Positions 45,007-53,064 of a DNA stretch of 64,000 bases are shown here, one piece after another. Position numbers and translations under genes: made by a program. Source of the DNA: Brasilonema bromeliae SPC951 (lineage in GTDB: Bacteria; Cyanobacteriota; Cyanobacteriia; Cyanobacteriales; Nostocaceae); assembly GCF_012912135.1 (NCBI RefSeq), contig NZ_QMEB01000002.1, positions 1 through 64,000 on the forward strand, in the 5' to 3' direction. Below the pieces are notes generated by a model that was not told the origin of the DNA, did no database searches, and was given only the letters and a program-made list of their open reading frames with translations. Every line of letters begins with the position of its first letter. The stretch's first letter is position 1.

Positions 45007-45512
45007 GACTTAGCCTCCGGTAATAGTTTCTCCCAGACTGAATCATCTTTTGAAAATGTTTCAAGTTCTTTCCATTTCAGCCAACCCAGCCCAACAGATT
45101 TACTCCCGCCAAACGCATGGATATGTCGCAATCCTGCTAATACGATGAAGATTTTCCGAGCGAATTTTGCCGTAATATCTGTGGGGAGTATCGTGTAAAT
45201 ATTGCTCAAACTTGTCAACCCAACTTTCTATAGCTTCTTTACCAGGTTTCCACTCAAAATCTGCCTGTTCATACCATTGTTGAGAACTATCATCTCTTTT
45301 AGCTATTTGTCCTACCACTCTTTTCCGTGCGGATGCTTCTGAAAACCAAGGATCACCAGGAAGTCCTTGGCTTGAATCGTCGGGAGAACTCTTAGCTTGG
45401 AGAATAGCAGAACGGCTACATCAAACTTGGGTTCTCGCTTATCTCCCCAAGCCAAACACCAGCTAATAGCCGTTGTGATGTTGAGTTGAGAATTTGTCAT
45501 AAGTATTTTCAA
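45003..45512 (-). pseudogene. RAMP (Cas7/Csm3-like) gene, frameshifted remnant
   Basis: Three overlapping frames make one product. The N-terminal part is MTNSQLNITTAISWCLAWGD ... FSKLRVL. The middle part is PDDSSQGLPGDPWFSEASAR ... YGKIRSEN. The C-terminal part is ARKIFIVLAGLRHIHAFGGS KSVGLGWLKWKE. The glycine loop GGSKSVGLGW marks a RAMP protein. At least two frameshifts are needed to read through, and the joined length (~165 aa) is short for Cas7, so an internal deletion is also likely. The last frame overlaps csx10 by 4 bp, showing that it was the preceding gene of the operon. Confidence 0.7.
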
Positions 45513-45576
45513 TCGCTGCTGTTGTTCTTTATTCTTCCAGTTACAAGGATACGTATCAGTAATATTTCGGAAAAAA

Positions 45577-45744
45577 AATACCTATCTTTGTATCGATGCA
45601 TTACACTTGACTTCCTTGATTGCTTCTAAATCGTTCGGGTACTCACATTCACGGTAGTAATCGTACACCAGCCAATTGTGCTAAAACCCATACAGTCTGT
45701 TGAGCAACTTGCAATGCAGCGTTGGTAGTTTTTAAATCAGTCAT
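45577..45744 (-). pseudogene. Small frameshifted ORF upstream of the III-D operon
   Basis: From ATG 45744 the minus strand reads MTDLKTTNAALQVAQQTVWV LAQLAG, and in the next frame VYDYYRECEYPNDLEAIKEV KCNASIQR-stop. Together they would make a ~54-aa protein with one frameshift. The family is not recognised. The surrounding region (45513-45943) shows nothing else, in particular no trace of cas10. Confidence 0.35.
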
Positions 45745-45943
45745 TACACTTCACGATGATTGTGCTGAACTGCGTGTGATTGTAGCTTATAGGTGGAACT
45801 GGGGTATTCCAAATCTACGAGTTAGCAAACAAATTAGCACAACTATGTAACTATTTTAGGTGAGGACTACCGGAAAATACTGAATTTTCCCGATAATTTA
45901 AAATTGTGAAGTTTACCCAAGGAACCAGCAGGAGTAAAAAATA

Positions 45944-46180
45944 GTGTACGATGAGCCACCACCAGACCCATTTTTAGCCCAACTATGTGAAGGATACACC
46001 GAGGCGGAAGTTGTTGAAATACAGCGGTATATGGCTGAGTGGGATGCTTCTACTTATATCAGTGTGGCTCAAAGTATTCTAGACCATGCTAACAGAAAAG
46101 AATTTGACCCGTTGAAATATCTACGCAAAGCCTACAATTTTAATAAAAAACGAGCAGTACGAATTCCCAAAATTGGATAA
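45944..46180 (+). CDS. Small hypothetical protein
   Basis: A 78-aa protein starting at GTG 45944 (MYDEPPPDPFLAQLCEGYTE) with AEVVEIQRYMAEWDASTYIS and a basic C terminus KKRAVRIPKIG. Helical; no known domain. A purine-rich stretch (caggagtaaa) precedes the start and serves as a plausible ribosome site. A 48-codon frame follows 7 bp downstream. Confidence 0.5.
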   Translation: MYDEPPPDPFLAQLCEGYTEAEVVEIQRYMAEWDASTYISVAQSILDHANRKEFDPLKYLRKAYNFNKKRAVRIPKIG

Positions 46181-46187
46181 CGTCAGG

Positions 46188-46334
46188 ATGGTTCAGCACT
46201 TTGCTGAATTTTACTTGACAAGCAATCGAGACTACGGACAAATGAAAGCCTATATTCGGATGCTGGATTATTTGCGCTTGCTGATAATTGAATATCTACA
46301 AACATATCAAAGTCCACAACCACAATCTGCTTGA
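46188..46334 (+). CDS. Very small ORF following the 78-aa gene
   Basis: Frame 46188-46334 encodes MVQHFAEFYLTSNRDYGQMK AYIRMLDYLRLLIIEYLQTY, 48 residues, helical. It follows the 78-aa gene after 7 bp with an AGGATG overlap of Shine-Dalgarno and start. It is too short for family assignment; it may be a separate small protein or a piece of a decayed one. Confidence 0.35.
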   Translation: MVQHFAEFYLTSNRDYGQMKAYIRMLDYLRLLIIEYLQTYQSPQPQSA

Positions 46335-46375
46335 TTTTTCATAGTCATCTAGAAAGGAATTTTCATGTAAAAAAA

Positions 46376-47614
46376 TTAATGGCGAGGGAGGTTAAGGCGC
46401 TTTTTAAATTCTTGCCCTCTTCGCTGATCAGGAATTTTTTCTACTAAAACTTCTACCAATTGCTCTGGTGTTATTTGTGGATTTTTATCCAAAGTGTCTT
46501 CAAGAACAAAACTGGCGAAAGGACCAACAAAACTAGTCAGTTCTCGCCGACAATACTCCACAAACTCTGGCTTGATGCTAGTCGTATTTTCGGCTGGCAA
46601 TTCGTTTGCTTTTTCAGTGTTTTGAATCGGTTTTTGTGATTTTCGAGAAGACTCTTTAGTTTCTTTAGGTAGTTTAGTCTCTGGTAATCCAACCTTATTA
46701 ACAGGATCACCATGAATTCGTACGTTTTGATGTGATGGTGTCACATTAATACCGCCAGATGAACTTTGTGACTGAAGCAGATTCAAAACTTCTCTTGCTG
46801 ATTGATAACGATATGCTGGTCTTTCTGCCAGCATTTTTTCCAATATCTGAGTGAGAAAATCACTAACTTTAACGTAAGATTTCCATTGCCACTGAAAAGA
46901 CTGATCTAGTAGCAAACGTGGCATTTTTCCAGTCAGAAGAACAAGAGCAGAAACACCCAGTGCATAGAGGTCGCTACAGGGGTAAGAGCGTCCCATACGA
47001 ATCTGTTCTGGTGGAGAATAACCTACTTTTCCAACTACTGAACCAGCAACAGAGTGCGAAGGATTTGAAGAATCACCCGCCAGAATTTGAGTGAATTTTT
47101 GCTTAACCACTCCAAAGTCAATCAGTACAGGTTTAGAAAGCTTACGGGAAAGCATCACATTGTCTGGTGAAATATCCCGATGAATGATATTGCGTTGATG
47201 GATATACTCTAAAACTGGCAACAAATCCAATAACCACTGAATAACTTCTGCCTCGGAAAATGGCTTTTTTTGTATCGAAAGGCGATCGCCCAACAGTCGA
47301 GAGTAACTATCACCTTCAATATATTCCTGGACTATAAATATCCGCTGTTTCTCGGTTAACCAAGCCAGAAACTTAGGAATCTGGGGATGATTGAGTTGGT
47401 ATAAAATTTTAGCCTCACGCTCGAATAACTCACGGGATTTGAGAAGTACGGGTTCTGCTGTGTTTGCAGGGACAAATTCTTTGAGGACGCAATAATCCCC
47501 GAAACGTTGAGTGTCAACTGCTAAGTAAGTTCTTCCAAAGCCTCCCTGTCCAAGAAGTCTTTGAATCTGATAGCGACTGTTAATCGAAGTTCCGGGGTTT
47601 AGCTCTGGTAGCAT
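46376..47614 (-). CDS. Serine/threonine protein kinase with helical C-terminal domain
   Basis: A 412-aa Hanks-type kinase with intact motifs: GQGGFGRTYLA, VLKEF, HRDISPDN, DFGVVK and the APE-like SPPEQ. After a Lys/Glu/Ser-rich linker (residues ~285-340), the last ~70 residues (EFVEYCRRELTSFVGPFASF VLEDTL) form a helical domain seen at the C terminus of several cyanobacterial kinases and regulators. Probably soluble, since no membrane segment is visible. It is divergent from the small genes downstream of the CRISPR operon, with no evident link. Confidence 0.92.
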   Translation of the reverse strand: MLPELNPGTSINSRYQIQRLLGQGGFGRTYLAVDTQRFGDYCVLKEFVPANTAEPVLLKSRELFEREAKILYQLNHPQIPKFLAWLTEKQRIFIVQEYIEGDSYSRLLGDRLSIQKKPFSEAEVIQWLLDLLPVLEYIHQRNIIHRDISPDNVMLSRKLSKPVLIDFGVVKQKFTQILAGDSSNPSHSVAGSVVGKVGYSPPEQIRMGRSYPCSDLYALGVSALVLLTGKMPRLLLDQSFQWQWKSYVKVSDFLTQILEKMLAERPAYRYQSAREVLNLLQSQSSSGGINVTPSHQNVRIHGDPVNKVGLPETKLPKETKESSRKSQKPIQNTEKANELPAENTTSIKPEFVEYCRRELTSFVGPFASFVLEDTLDKNPQITPEQLVEVLVEKIPDQRRGQEFKKRLNLPRH

Positions 47615-47938
47615 TAGTGCGTTGTGGTTTAGTGAGTAAAATGCAAATAGAATTTTATTCTAGTGTCTCTTACTTGCCAGGATACACCAAACTACAACTG
47701 ACGACCGTTAACCGAAGCGTATTGCGAGCACCCGGTGCACAAGAGCAACGCCAGAATTGCTTCTCACATTATCGCAATATTGGCAACGCCTTATCTAGCA
47801 AAAGCATGATCGCGAATAAAGTTGATTGTCCAACTGCATAAGTTACATTCGATGACATTTACTAAGAATTTGGAGGGACAAGCCTCAATACTTTGAGTGT
47901 GCGTGTTCTCCCAAAAAACATTCAAACAGGAATAAACT
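47615..47938. other. Intergenic region, no feature seen
   Basis: The 324-bp divergent gap between the kinase and the peptidoglycan-binding gene presumably holds both promoters. I see no repeat, hairpin or gene. An aggaataaact sequence just before 47939 is the likely ribosome site of the next gene. Confidence 0.4.
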
Positions 47939-48208
47939 ATGTCATCCGAACTTAAAGCTGCAACTACTGCTGCTGATGCCCAACTGTCTAATGATCTGCC
48001 AACTCTAAAAAAAGGTCTACAAACTGAAGGAGTTAGATTACTGCAACAAATTCTGATTCTCCGTTACAAATACAAAATTACCTTCGACGCCAACTTCGGT
48101 GATAAAACTGAGGATGCAGTCAAAGACTTTCAACGCAAGTATAATCTGAGTCCAGATGGAATTGTTGGTGTAAAAACTTGGCGTGCTTTAGGCGTAAATA
48201 TTGCCTAA
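47939..48208 (+). CDS. Peptidoglycan-binding domain protein (PG_binding_1)
   Basis: An 89-aa protein consisting of a short N-terminal leader and one PG_binding_1 domain (LKKGLQTEGVRLLQQILILR, FDANFGDKTEDAVKDFQRKY NLSPDGIVGVKTWRAL). Such domains bind cell-wall peptidoglycan or act as substrate-recognition units. No signal peptide is visible, so either it is not exported by Sec or it serves another role. It is a single-gene unit followed by a strong hairpin. Confidence 0.85.
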   Translation: MSSELKAATTAADAQLSNDLPTLKKGLQTEGVRLLQQILILRYKYKITFDANFGDKTEDAVKDFQRKYNLSPDGIVGVKTWRALGVNIA

Positions 48209-48253
48209 CGGGACTTAGCACACTGCTACTGCGCCATGAGTAAAACTTAAAAA

Positions 48254-48280
48254 AAGCCTGGGGGATAATCCCCCAGGCTT
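48254..48280. terminator. Strong GC-rich terminator hairpin
   Basis: aagcctggggg-ataa-t-cccccaggctt forms an 11-bp stem 46 bp after the PG-binding gene. The A-run before it gives a T-run on the minus strand, so it is a canonical terminator for minus-strand transcripts and probably also ends the plus-strand gene. Confidence 0.7.
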
Positions 48281-48458
48281 GCTCACTGCTATTTGTCTTT
48301 GCTTTTGGCTTACTATTAGAGTTCCCTTTGAAAATTCCCTTTCGATCTGCTTTTTTGTGTGCGATACGCATTCGCGTTCGCGCTGCCTGTAAAATGTATG
48401 TTAAGGCTACATTTTTTTGACGTTTTGGGCAATGGTGCACAGCTGCCGACCGAAGGAG

Positions 48459-48573
48459 GCGATCGCCCTTGGCGCGCCCTATGCCCCAACCAAACTCCGT
48501 TTGGTTGCCCCAAATCGGAGATTTGGGGAGAGGGGTTTTTCCAAAACCCCTCTGGGCAAAGAAGGGCGATCGC
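48459..48573. repeat. Multi-branched hairpin element enclosed by HIP1-bearing arms
   Basis: An outer perfect 12-bp pair (gcgatcgccctt at 48459 and aagggcgatcgc at 48562) encloses three consecutive hairpins: caaccaaac/gtttggttg (48487-48507), ccccaaat/atttgggg (48508-48528) and agaggggtttt/aaaacccctct (48529-48553). The overlapping ORFs in this stretch are all shadows. No gene lies in 48281-48978 otherwise. Confidence 0.8.
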
Positions 48574-48978
48574 TCAATCGTTGTATCTTGCCATCTTGCC
48601 ATCTTGGTACATATGTACCATTTCAAGCTTTTTACCATTCTCTTCAGATAGTTGCACTAGCTAAGATAGCCACCTAGAGTCGCCGATAGGAAGAGAAGAC
48701 TCTATCTACAGTATTGGCAATCAATCTTACTTGATATTAATTATATTACCTCAGCAGGAAGAGGGAATGACACGACATCGCTAATATTAAACTTGCATCA
48801 CATCAAACAAAAACTTTCTCTTCCTTCAGATTAATAACTTCATGAAGAAGCGAATTTTGAGTTTTTGTCAAAGTCTCATACCTATTGATTTTTATGGAAT
48901 TTGTGTGCTATCTGACTATCTAATATTAGCTTAGTATTTTTGGACAACAAATAAATTTAGAATAAGAAAGTCTGAATT

Positions 48979-49797
48979 ATGAATGACCAAGAGATGAAGG
49001 GCAAAATCAGTCGTGAAAGAGATTATTTACTGCAAAGGCTTTGGGACGCAAGAGTCATTGTATCTCTAGTATTGATTGCAGTGCTGGTGAGAGTAGGCTA
49101 TGGCGATAATAGACTAGCTCCTACACAAGTTGTTAATACATATGATGTTACCACAAAGACAAACAATTTTATCGGTGAAACCGTGACAGTGAGAAGCCAA
49201 CCGATTAAAAAAGTAGGTTTAGCTTCCTTTACGGTAACTGATCAAAGATTATTAGGCGGCGAGCCTGTAGTAGTCGTCAACGCTTCGGGTCTGGCTTTCG
49301 ATTTACCGACTGACAGTGATACAAGAGTTCAAGTTACGGGTGATGTTCGTAACTTAGATATTCCAAACATTGAGCGGGATTATAACCTCAATTTGCAGGA
49401 CGAATTTTATAAAGACTACATCAATAAACCTGCGATTATTGCTAAGTCAATTCTATTAGCGCCGAGAGTGGGACAAATTACCAAAAACCCTCGCAAGTAC
49501 TATGGTACAAAGGTTGCAGTTATGGGTAATGTTGATAATATCCAAAGTCCCGTTTTGTTCACACTCAATGAAAGCTACTCCCTAGGCGCGGACAATTTGT
49601 TGGTTTTATTCGTTGCAACACCAAAACGGGTGATTAACAAAGGTCAGACAGTAGGCATGGTGGGTGTTGTTCGTCCTTTTGTCGTTGCAGATATTGAACG
49701 AGACTACGGCATAACTTGGGATGAGAGGGTGAGACGACAGTTGGAAGCAGATTACAGAAACAAGCCTGTGTTCGTTGCTGACACTATATACCCATAA
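48979..49797 (+). CDS. Membrane-anchored hypothetical protein with two OB-like repeats
   Basis: A 272-aa protein with one N-terminal hydrophobic helix (ARVIVSLVLIAVLVRVGYG) and two similar extracytoplasmic repeats. Repeat 1 is NNFIGETVTVRSQPIKKVGL ... VQVTGDVRNL. Repeat 2 is PRKYYGTKVAVMGNVDNI ... VGMVGVVRPF. Both end with the motif IERDYxxxxxxE...DYxNKPxxxAxxI. The strand pattern suggests tandem OB folds exposed outside the cytoplasmic membrane. Function unknown. It is followed by a clear terminator. Confidence 0.8.
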   Translation: MNDQEMKGKISRERDYLLQRLWDARVIVSLVLIAVLVRVGYGDNRLAPTQVVNTYDVTTKTNNFIGETVTVRSQPIKKVGLASFTVTDQRLLGGEPVVVVNASGLAFDLPTDSDTRVQVTGDVRNLDIPNIERDYNLNLQDEFYKDYINKPAIIAKSILLAPRVGQITKNPRKYYGTKVAVMGNVDNIQSPVLFTLNESYSLGADNLLVLFVATPKRVINKGQTVGMVGVVRPFVVADIERDYGITWDERVRRQLEADYRNKPVFVADTIYP

Positions 49798-49816
49798 CTA
49801 ACTCTTATGAGGTTAA

Positions 49817-49838
49817 ACCCCGTCCTTAAGGACGGGGT
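49817..49838 (+). terminator. Terminator hairpin
   Basis: accccgtcc-ttaa-ggacggggt followed by ctttcctt lies 20 bp past the stop of the OB-like gene: an intrinsic terminator with a 9-bp GC-rich stem. Confidence 0.75.
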
Positions 49839-49916
49839 CTTTCCTTGTATTATCTACTTGCTTGAGTGACTTAGAAGGCGCAGGTTTACGAGGTCGTTGA
49901 AAATAGGGCTTGTCCC

Positions 49917-49944
49917 GTTACAGATGCTGTTGGCGAAATATTTC
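49917..49944 (+). repeat. Left arm of a 22-bp inverted repeat flanking the IS1182 region
   Basis: gatgctgttggcgaaatatt tc (49923-49944) is exactly repeated in inverted orientation at 53041-53062, 3.1 kb away. The region between 49839 and 50151 otherwise holds short repeats (aaaaccgggttttt) and no gene. Confidence 0.85.
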
Positions 49945-50151
49945 TTAACTGACATCTTGCACCATTCTCAACAAGACCTAAAAAACCGGGTTTTTGAACA
50001 GTAAATTAAGGTTTGCAAGTGTCATCATTCTCAAGAAACCCGATTTTTTACCCTGGTGCAAGATCTGAGTTAACATTTCCCAACCAGGAAAACCCTATGT
50101 TCGGGAAGATATGGAATTTTGGTTGGGAGAGAGATTGCTGGTTTGTGTTGA

Positions 50152-50652
50152 TCACAGGCGAGTCGCTAAAAGTTTTAGTTCCGCAATCAGTCTATTCAGG
50201 GCTTTTTGAGCTGTTTTATAACCATTCGCCTGTCGCCCCAACTTCAATTCAAATAAAATGCGATCGCGTATTGTCTCAAAGTTCACAACGTCTTGAATAA
50301 AGATGAAGGCTGCCCCCTTTCTCATTTCTGAATTATTTTCTTGAAGATTCTGTACTTGGGCTTTAAGTCTCTCTATCTCCTGCTCATACCGTGTAATACT
50401 TGGTAGGTGTTCTCCCTCCAACGGTGTAACACTCGGTAGGTGTTCCGCCTCCGACGGTGTAATACTTGGTAAAAGGTTCCTGCTGACTATTTCTTCGAGA
50501 TAGTCAGCTCTGGTTAACCCCAAACATTCAGCGATCACGCCCAATGCCCTCCAGGTATCGTCCGTTAGCCGTAGAGAACGCACAGAACGGTAGTCATCGT
50601 TTTTGAGTGCGAACTTTCCCTGAATATCTCTTTTCATATGAAGTTTCACCAT
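50152..50652 (-). CDS. Hypothetical protein with N-terminal DNA-binding-like segment and coiled coil
   Basis: A 166-aa protein. Residues ~20-60 (RSVRSLRLTDDTWRALGVIA ECLGLTRADYLEEIV) resemble small ribbon-helix-helix or winged regulators found in cyanobacterial mobile DNA. Then come a 12-residue tandem repeat (SITPSEAEHLP / SVTPLEGEHLP) and a coiled coil (EQEIERLKAQVQNLQENN). The C-terminal helix KTAQKALNRLIAELKLL is shared with a decayed inverted paralogue at 52546. It lies inside the 3.1-kb inverted repeat unit. Start ATG 50652 or 50637 (MKRDIQGK). Confidence 0.65.
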   Translation of the reverse strand: MVKLHMKRDIQGKFALKNDDYRSVRSLRLTDDTWRALGVIAECLGLTRADYLEEIVSRNLLPSITPSEAEHLPSVTPLEGEHLPSITRYEQEIERLKAQVQNLQENNSEMRKGAAFIFIQDVVNFETIRDRILFELKLGRQANGYKTAQKALNRLIAELKLLATRL

Positions 50653-50743
50653 GTCTTACACCGGTATTGTAAACAACGGATTGGGTCGGGTTCAACCGTG
50701 TATTACATGATTTTGGTGATTGAAAAAAAAGGTACGTGTTGTT

Positions 50744-52423
50744 TTAAGCGACGGCTAGTGCGGCAAATCGTGATATTCTGGTTTGGGCGTGAGGTATACC
50801 ATCTAACCAAGCAATCATACGAACGATATTAATAGCAACAGCGGTGATTTGGTGCTGCAACCGGACTTTGGGCAGGTTGCGGTAACGTGCTTTCCGTAAA
50901 CCAAAAGCGTTTATTCCTTGTGATAAAGTGCCTTCGACACCAGCACGGGTGTTATAACGCTCTTTCCACTCATCAGTATCCTGAGTTGATCGGATAGTTT
51001 GAATAATTTGGTGTTCTTCTTTTGGACGCAATCTTAATTTTCTTGGCTCACTTTCACTTTTTGATTTAATACACAAATGCCTAAAATCACAACGGCGGCA
51101 GACTTTGGAGGGAAACTTCACGTTAATTCCTGAATTGCCCCAATTATCTATTGCAGGAGTCCAAGTCGTACTTTTTTGACCTTGAGGGCACGTAACTGTT
51201 TTAGCGTCCCACTCGACACTAAATTTACTGATGTCATACCCACCAGGCGTTTTTGCTTGCCAACTGACGTTTGGACGAACTGGACCAATAAGTTCTATAT
51301 CAAAATCGATTTGACTTTTTATCAGTAATTCGCTGTCTACGTAACCTGCATCGACAATATGTTCAGATGGTGATAAGCCTTTTGATTCCAAAGATACATG
51401 AATTGGTTCTGTCTGGTCTACGTCAGATAATTGGGCTTGGGTCGTCTCAACATTTGTAATCAAATGAACATCATTAGCATCACAAGTTTCAGTAATATGT
51501 ACCTTGTAACCAATCCAGGTTGTGCTGCGTTTATTGGCGTAACGAGCATCTGTATCGTAAGGAGAGTCAAAACGGTCGCCTGCTTTTGGTAAGTCTGCTG
51601 CGTTGCGCCAACGTAATTTGCCAGGTGTATCTAATGGTACATCTGTGTAGTCTATATAATATTGATGTAGCCAAGTTTGGCGGAGAACTTCAATTGCTGG
51701 AATTTGCCGCAGCCATTGGGGTGTTGTTGACGATTCGTAGATAGATGCTAATAGCTGCATACCATCATTACCAATAGTTTCAGCATATTCATACCGAGCC
51801 GCAACACATGCACGGTAAGCGGTACTCATCTACGGCACGTCCGTAACGTTCAAACCACTCTTGTGGAACCCAACCACGTAACCAATCTGGTGCGACAGTG
51901 GCGACCGCGTTTAATGCAGCACGTAAGGTTTCGGCTACGTTTTCAAGGCGATTCAAATTCCGAACTGCCGCCAGCACATGAGTTGAATCAGTGCGCTGTT
52001 TTCCTTTGTCTTTTATAATACCTTTTTCTTGAAACTGCTTTAATAAAATATCCAGTAATTTTTGTTCAACACCCCCCGCTATTAGTCGCCCTCTAAATTC
52101 GCATAGCACGCTAAAATCAAAGCCGGGGTCGGTTAGTTCTAGAGAAAGTGCGTACTTCCAATCAATTCGACCGCGCACTGCAACTGAAACGCTTGCCTGT
52201 CAGTCATGTCGTTGATGTATTGCAACACACATACCAGAGCTAATCGCCAAGGGCTAAAAGCTGGTTGACCTCGTGTTGAGAATAGAGCTTCAAAGTCTTG
52301 ATCGCAAAAGATAGTACCGATAGAATCCCTCATTTTTATACAAGTGTTACCTTTGGCAAAGGCTAAACGAGCGATGTGTGCTGTTTCTTCTGGAATTGGG
52401 TCGATTTCTTGAAGTTGAATCAT
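50744..52423 (-). pseudogene. IS1182-type transposase, two frameshifts
   Basis: Three overlapping minus-strand frames form one transposase. N-terminal: MIQLQEIDPIPEETAHIARL ... SPWRLALVCVLQYINDMTDR. Middle: RGRIDWKYALSLELTDPGFD and the first catalytic Asp in RTDSTHVLAAVR. C-terminal: VDAGYVDSELLI with the second Asp, a Cys cluster CRRCDFRHLC and ERYNTRAGVEGTLSQGINAF with the Glu. The frames change near 52160 and 51810. One programmed shift is conceivable, but two argue for decay. Terminal inverted repeats could not be identified. Confidence 0.85.
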
Positions 52424-52545
52424 TACTATTCTCCACCAGTAGACACCCTAACGATACAAATAATCGAACCGTACCCAGAGGTTTAATTTTTTCGCGTACT
52501 CATTGGCAACTGGAGTACACAATCACAAGTTGAATCTTTAACTTG

Positions 52546-52959
52546 TAGGTATTGCCTCTGAATGTTTGGGATTAAGTAGAGCCGACTACCTGGAGGAAAT
52601 AGTTAGAAGAAAGTTTTATCCGTGTAATACATGGAAAAGCGTCGCTCTCCAACCGTGTAATATATGGAAATCCTCAGAGCTATTACCGAGTATTACGCGG
52701 TATGAACAGGAGATAGAGACGCTTAAAGCCCAAGTATAGAATCTCACTTCACGTAACTCTGAAATTAAGGAACGCTCAGCCATTACCAAAGTGCATGATG
52801 TTGTAGATTATGAGGCGGTACGCGTTAGCGGAGCGGCGCGGAACGCGCTTCGCATTTTATCTGAATTGAAATTAGGGCGACAGGCTCATGCTTATAAAAC
52901 AACCCGAAAAGCTTTAAATAGAATGATTGCCGAGCTAAAACTCCTAAAATATTGTTGAG
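52546..52959 (+). pseudogene. Decayed inverted paralogue of the 50152 gene
   Basis: The plus strand encodes VGIASECLGLSRADYLEEIV, LLPSITRYEQEIETLKAQV-stop, and, after the stop, ELKLGRQAHAYKTTRKALNR MIAELKLLKYC. This matches the protein at 50152-50652 along most of its length. It has lost the N terminus, carries a TAG, a second different repeat region (ccgtgtaatacatgg units) and a short palindromic repeat (ggcggtacgcgttagcggag) inserted in frame as VRVSGAARNA. The remaining DNA of the 52424-53064 gap shows no other gene. Confidence 0.8.
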
Positions 52960-53040
52960 AACGATTACCGACAAAATCTGTTTGAAATAGTACTGCTCAA
53001 TGTTTTTCCTTACATTGGGTTTTATGGGCTCAAATGTAAC

Positions 53041-53062
53041 GAAATATTTCGCCAACAGCATC
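53041..53062 (-). repeat. Right arm of the 22-bp inverted repeat, abutting prmA
   Basis: gaaatatttcgccaacagca tc is the exact reverse complement of 49923-49944. It directly adjoins the prmA stop codon (53065-53067), which may itself come from the repeat end. Confidence 0.85.
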
Positions 53063-53064
53063 CG

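Noticed and set aside
48120-48677. Several overlapping ORFs (172, 101, 86, 65, 60 aa) after the peptidoglycan-binding gene
   Set aside because: All arise from the multi-hairpin repeat element and read through it in different frames; none has a domain or a ribosome site.
50744-52423. Programmed frameshifting as explanation for the split IS1182 transposase
   Set aside because: Two separate frame changes without clear slippery heptamers are needed, so decay is more likely.
52825-53061. Minus-strand ORF of 78 aa before prmA
   Set aside because: It is antisense to the decayed paralogue at 52546 and covers the 22-bp inverted repeat.
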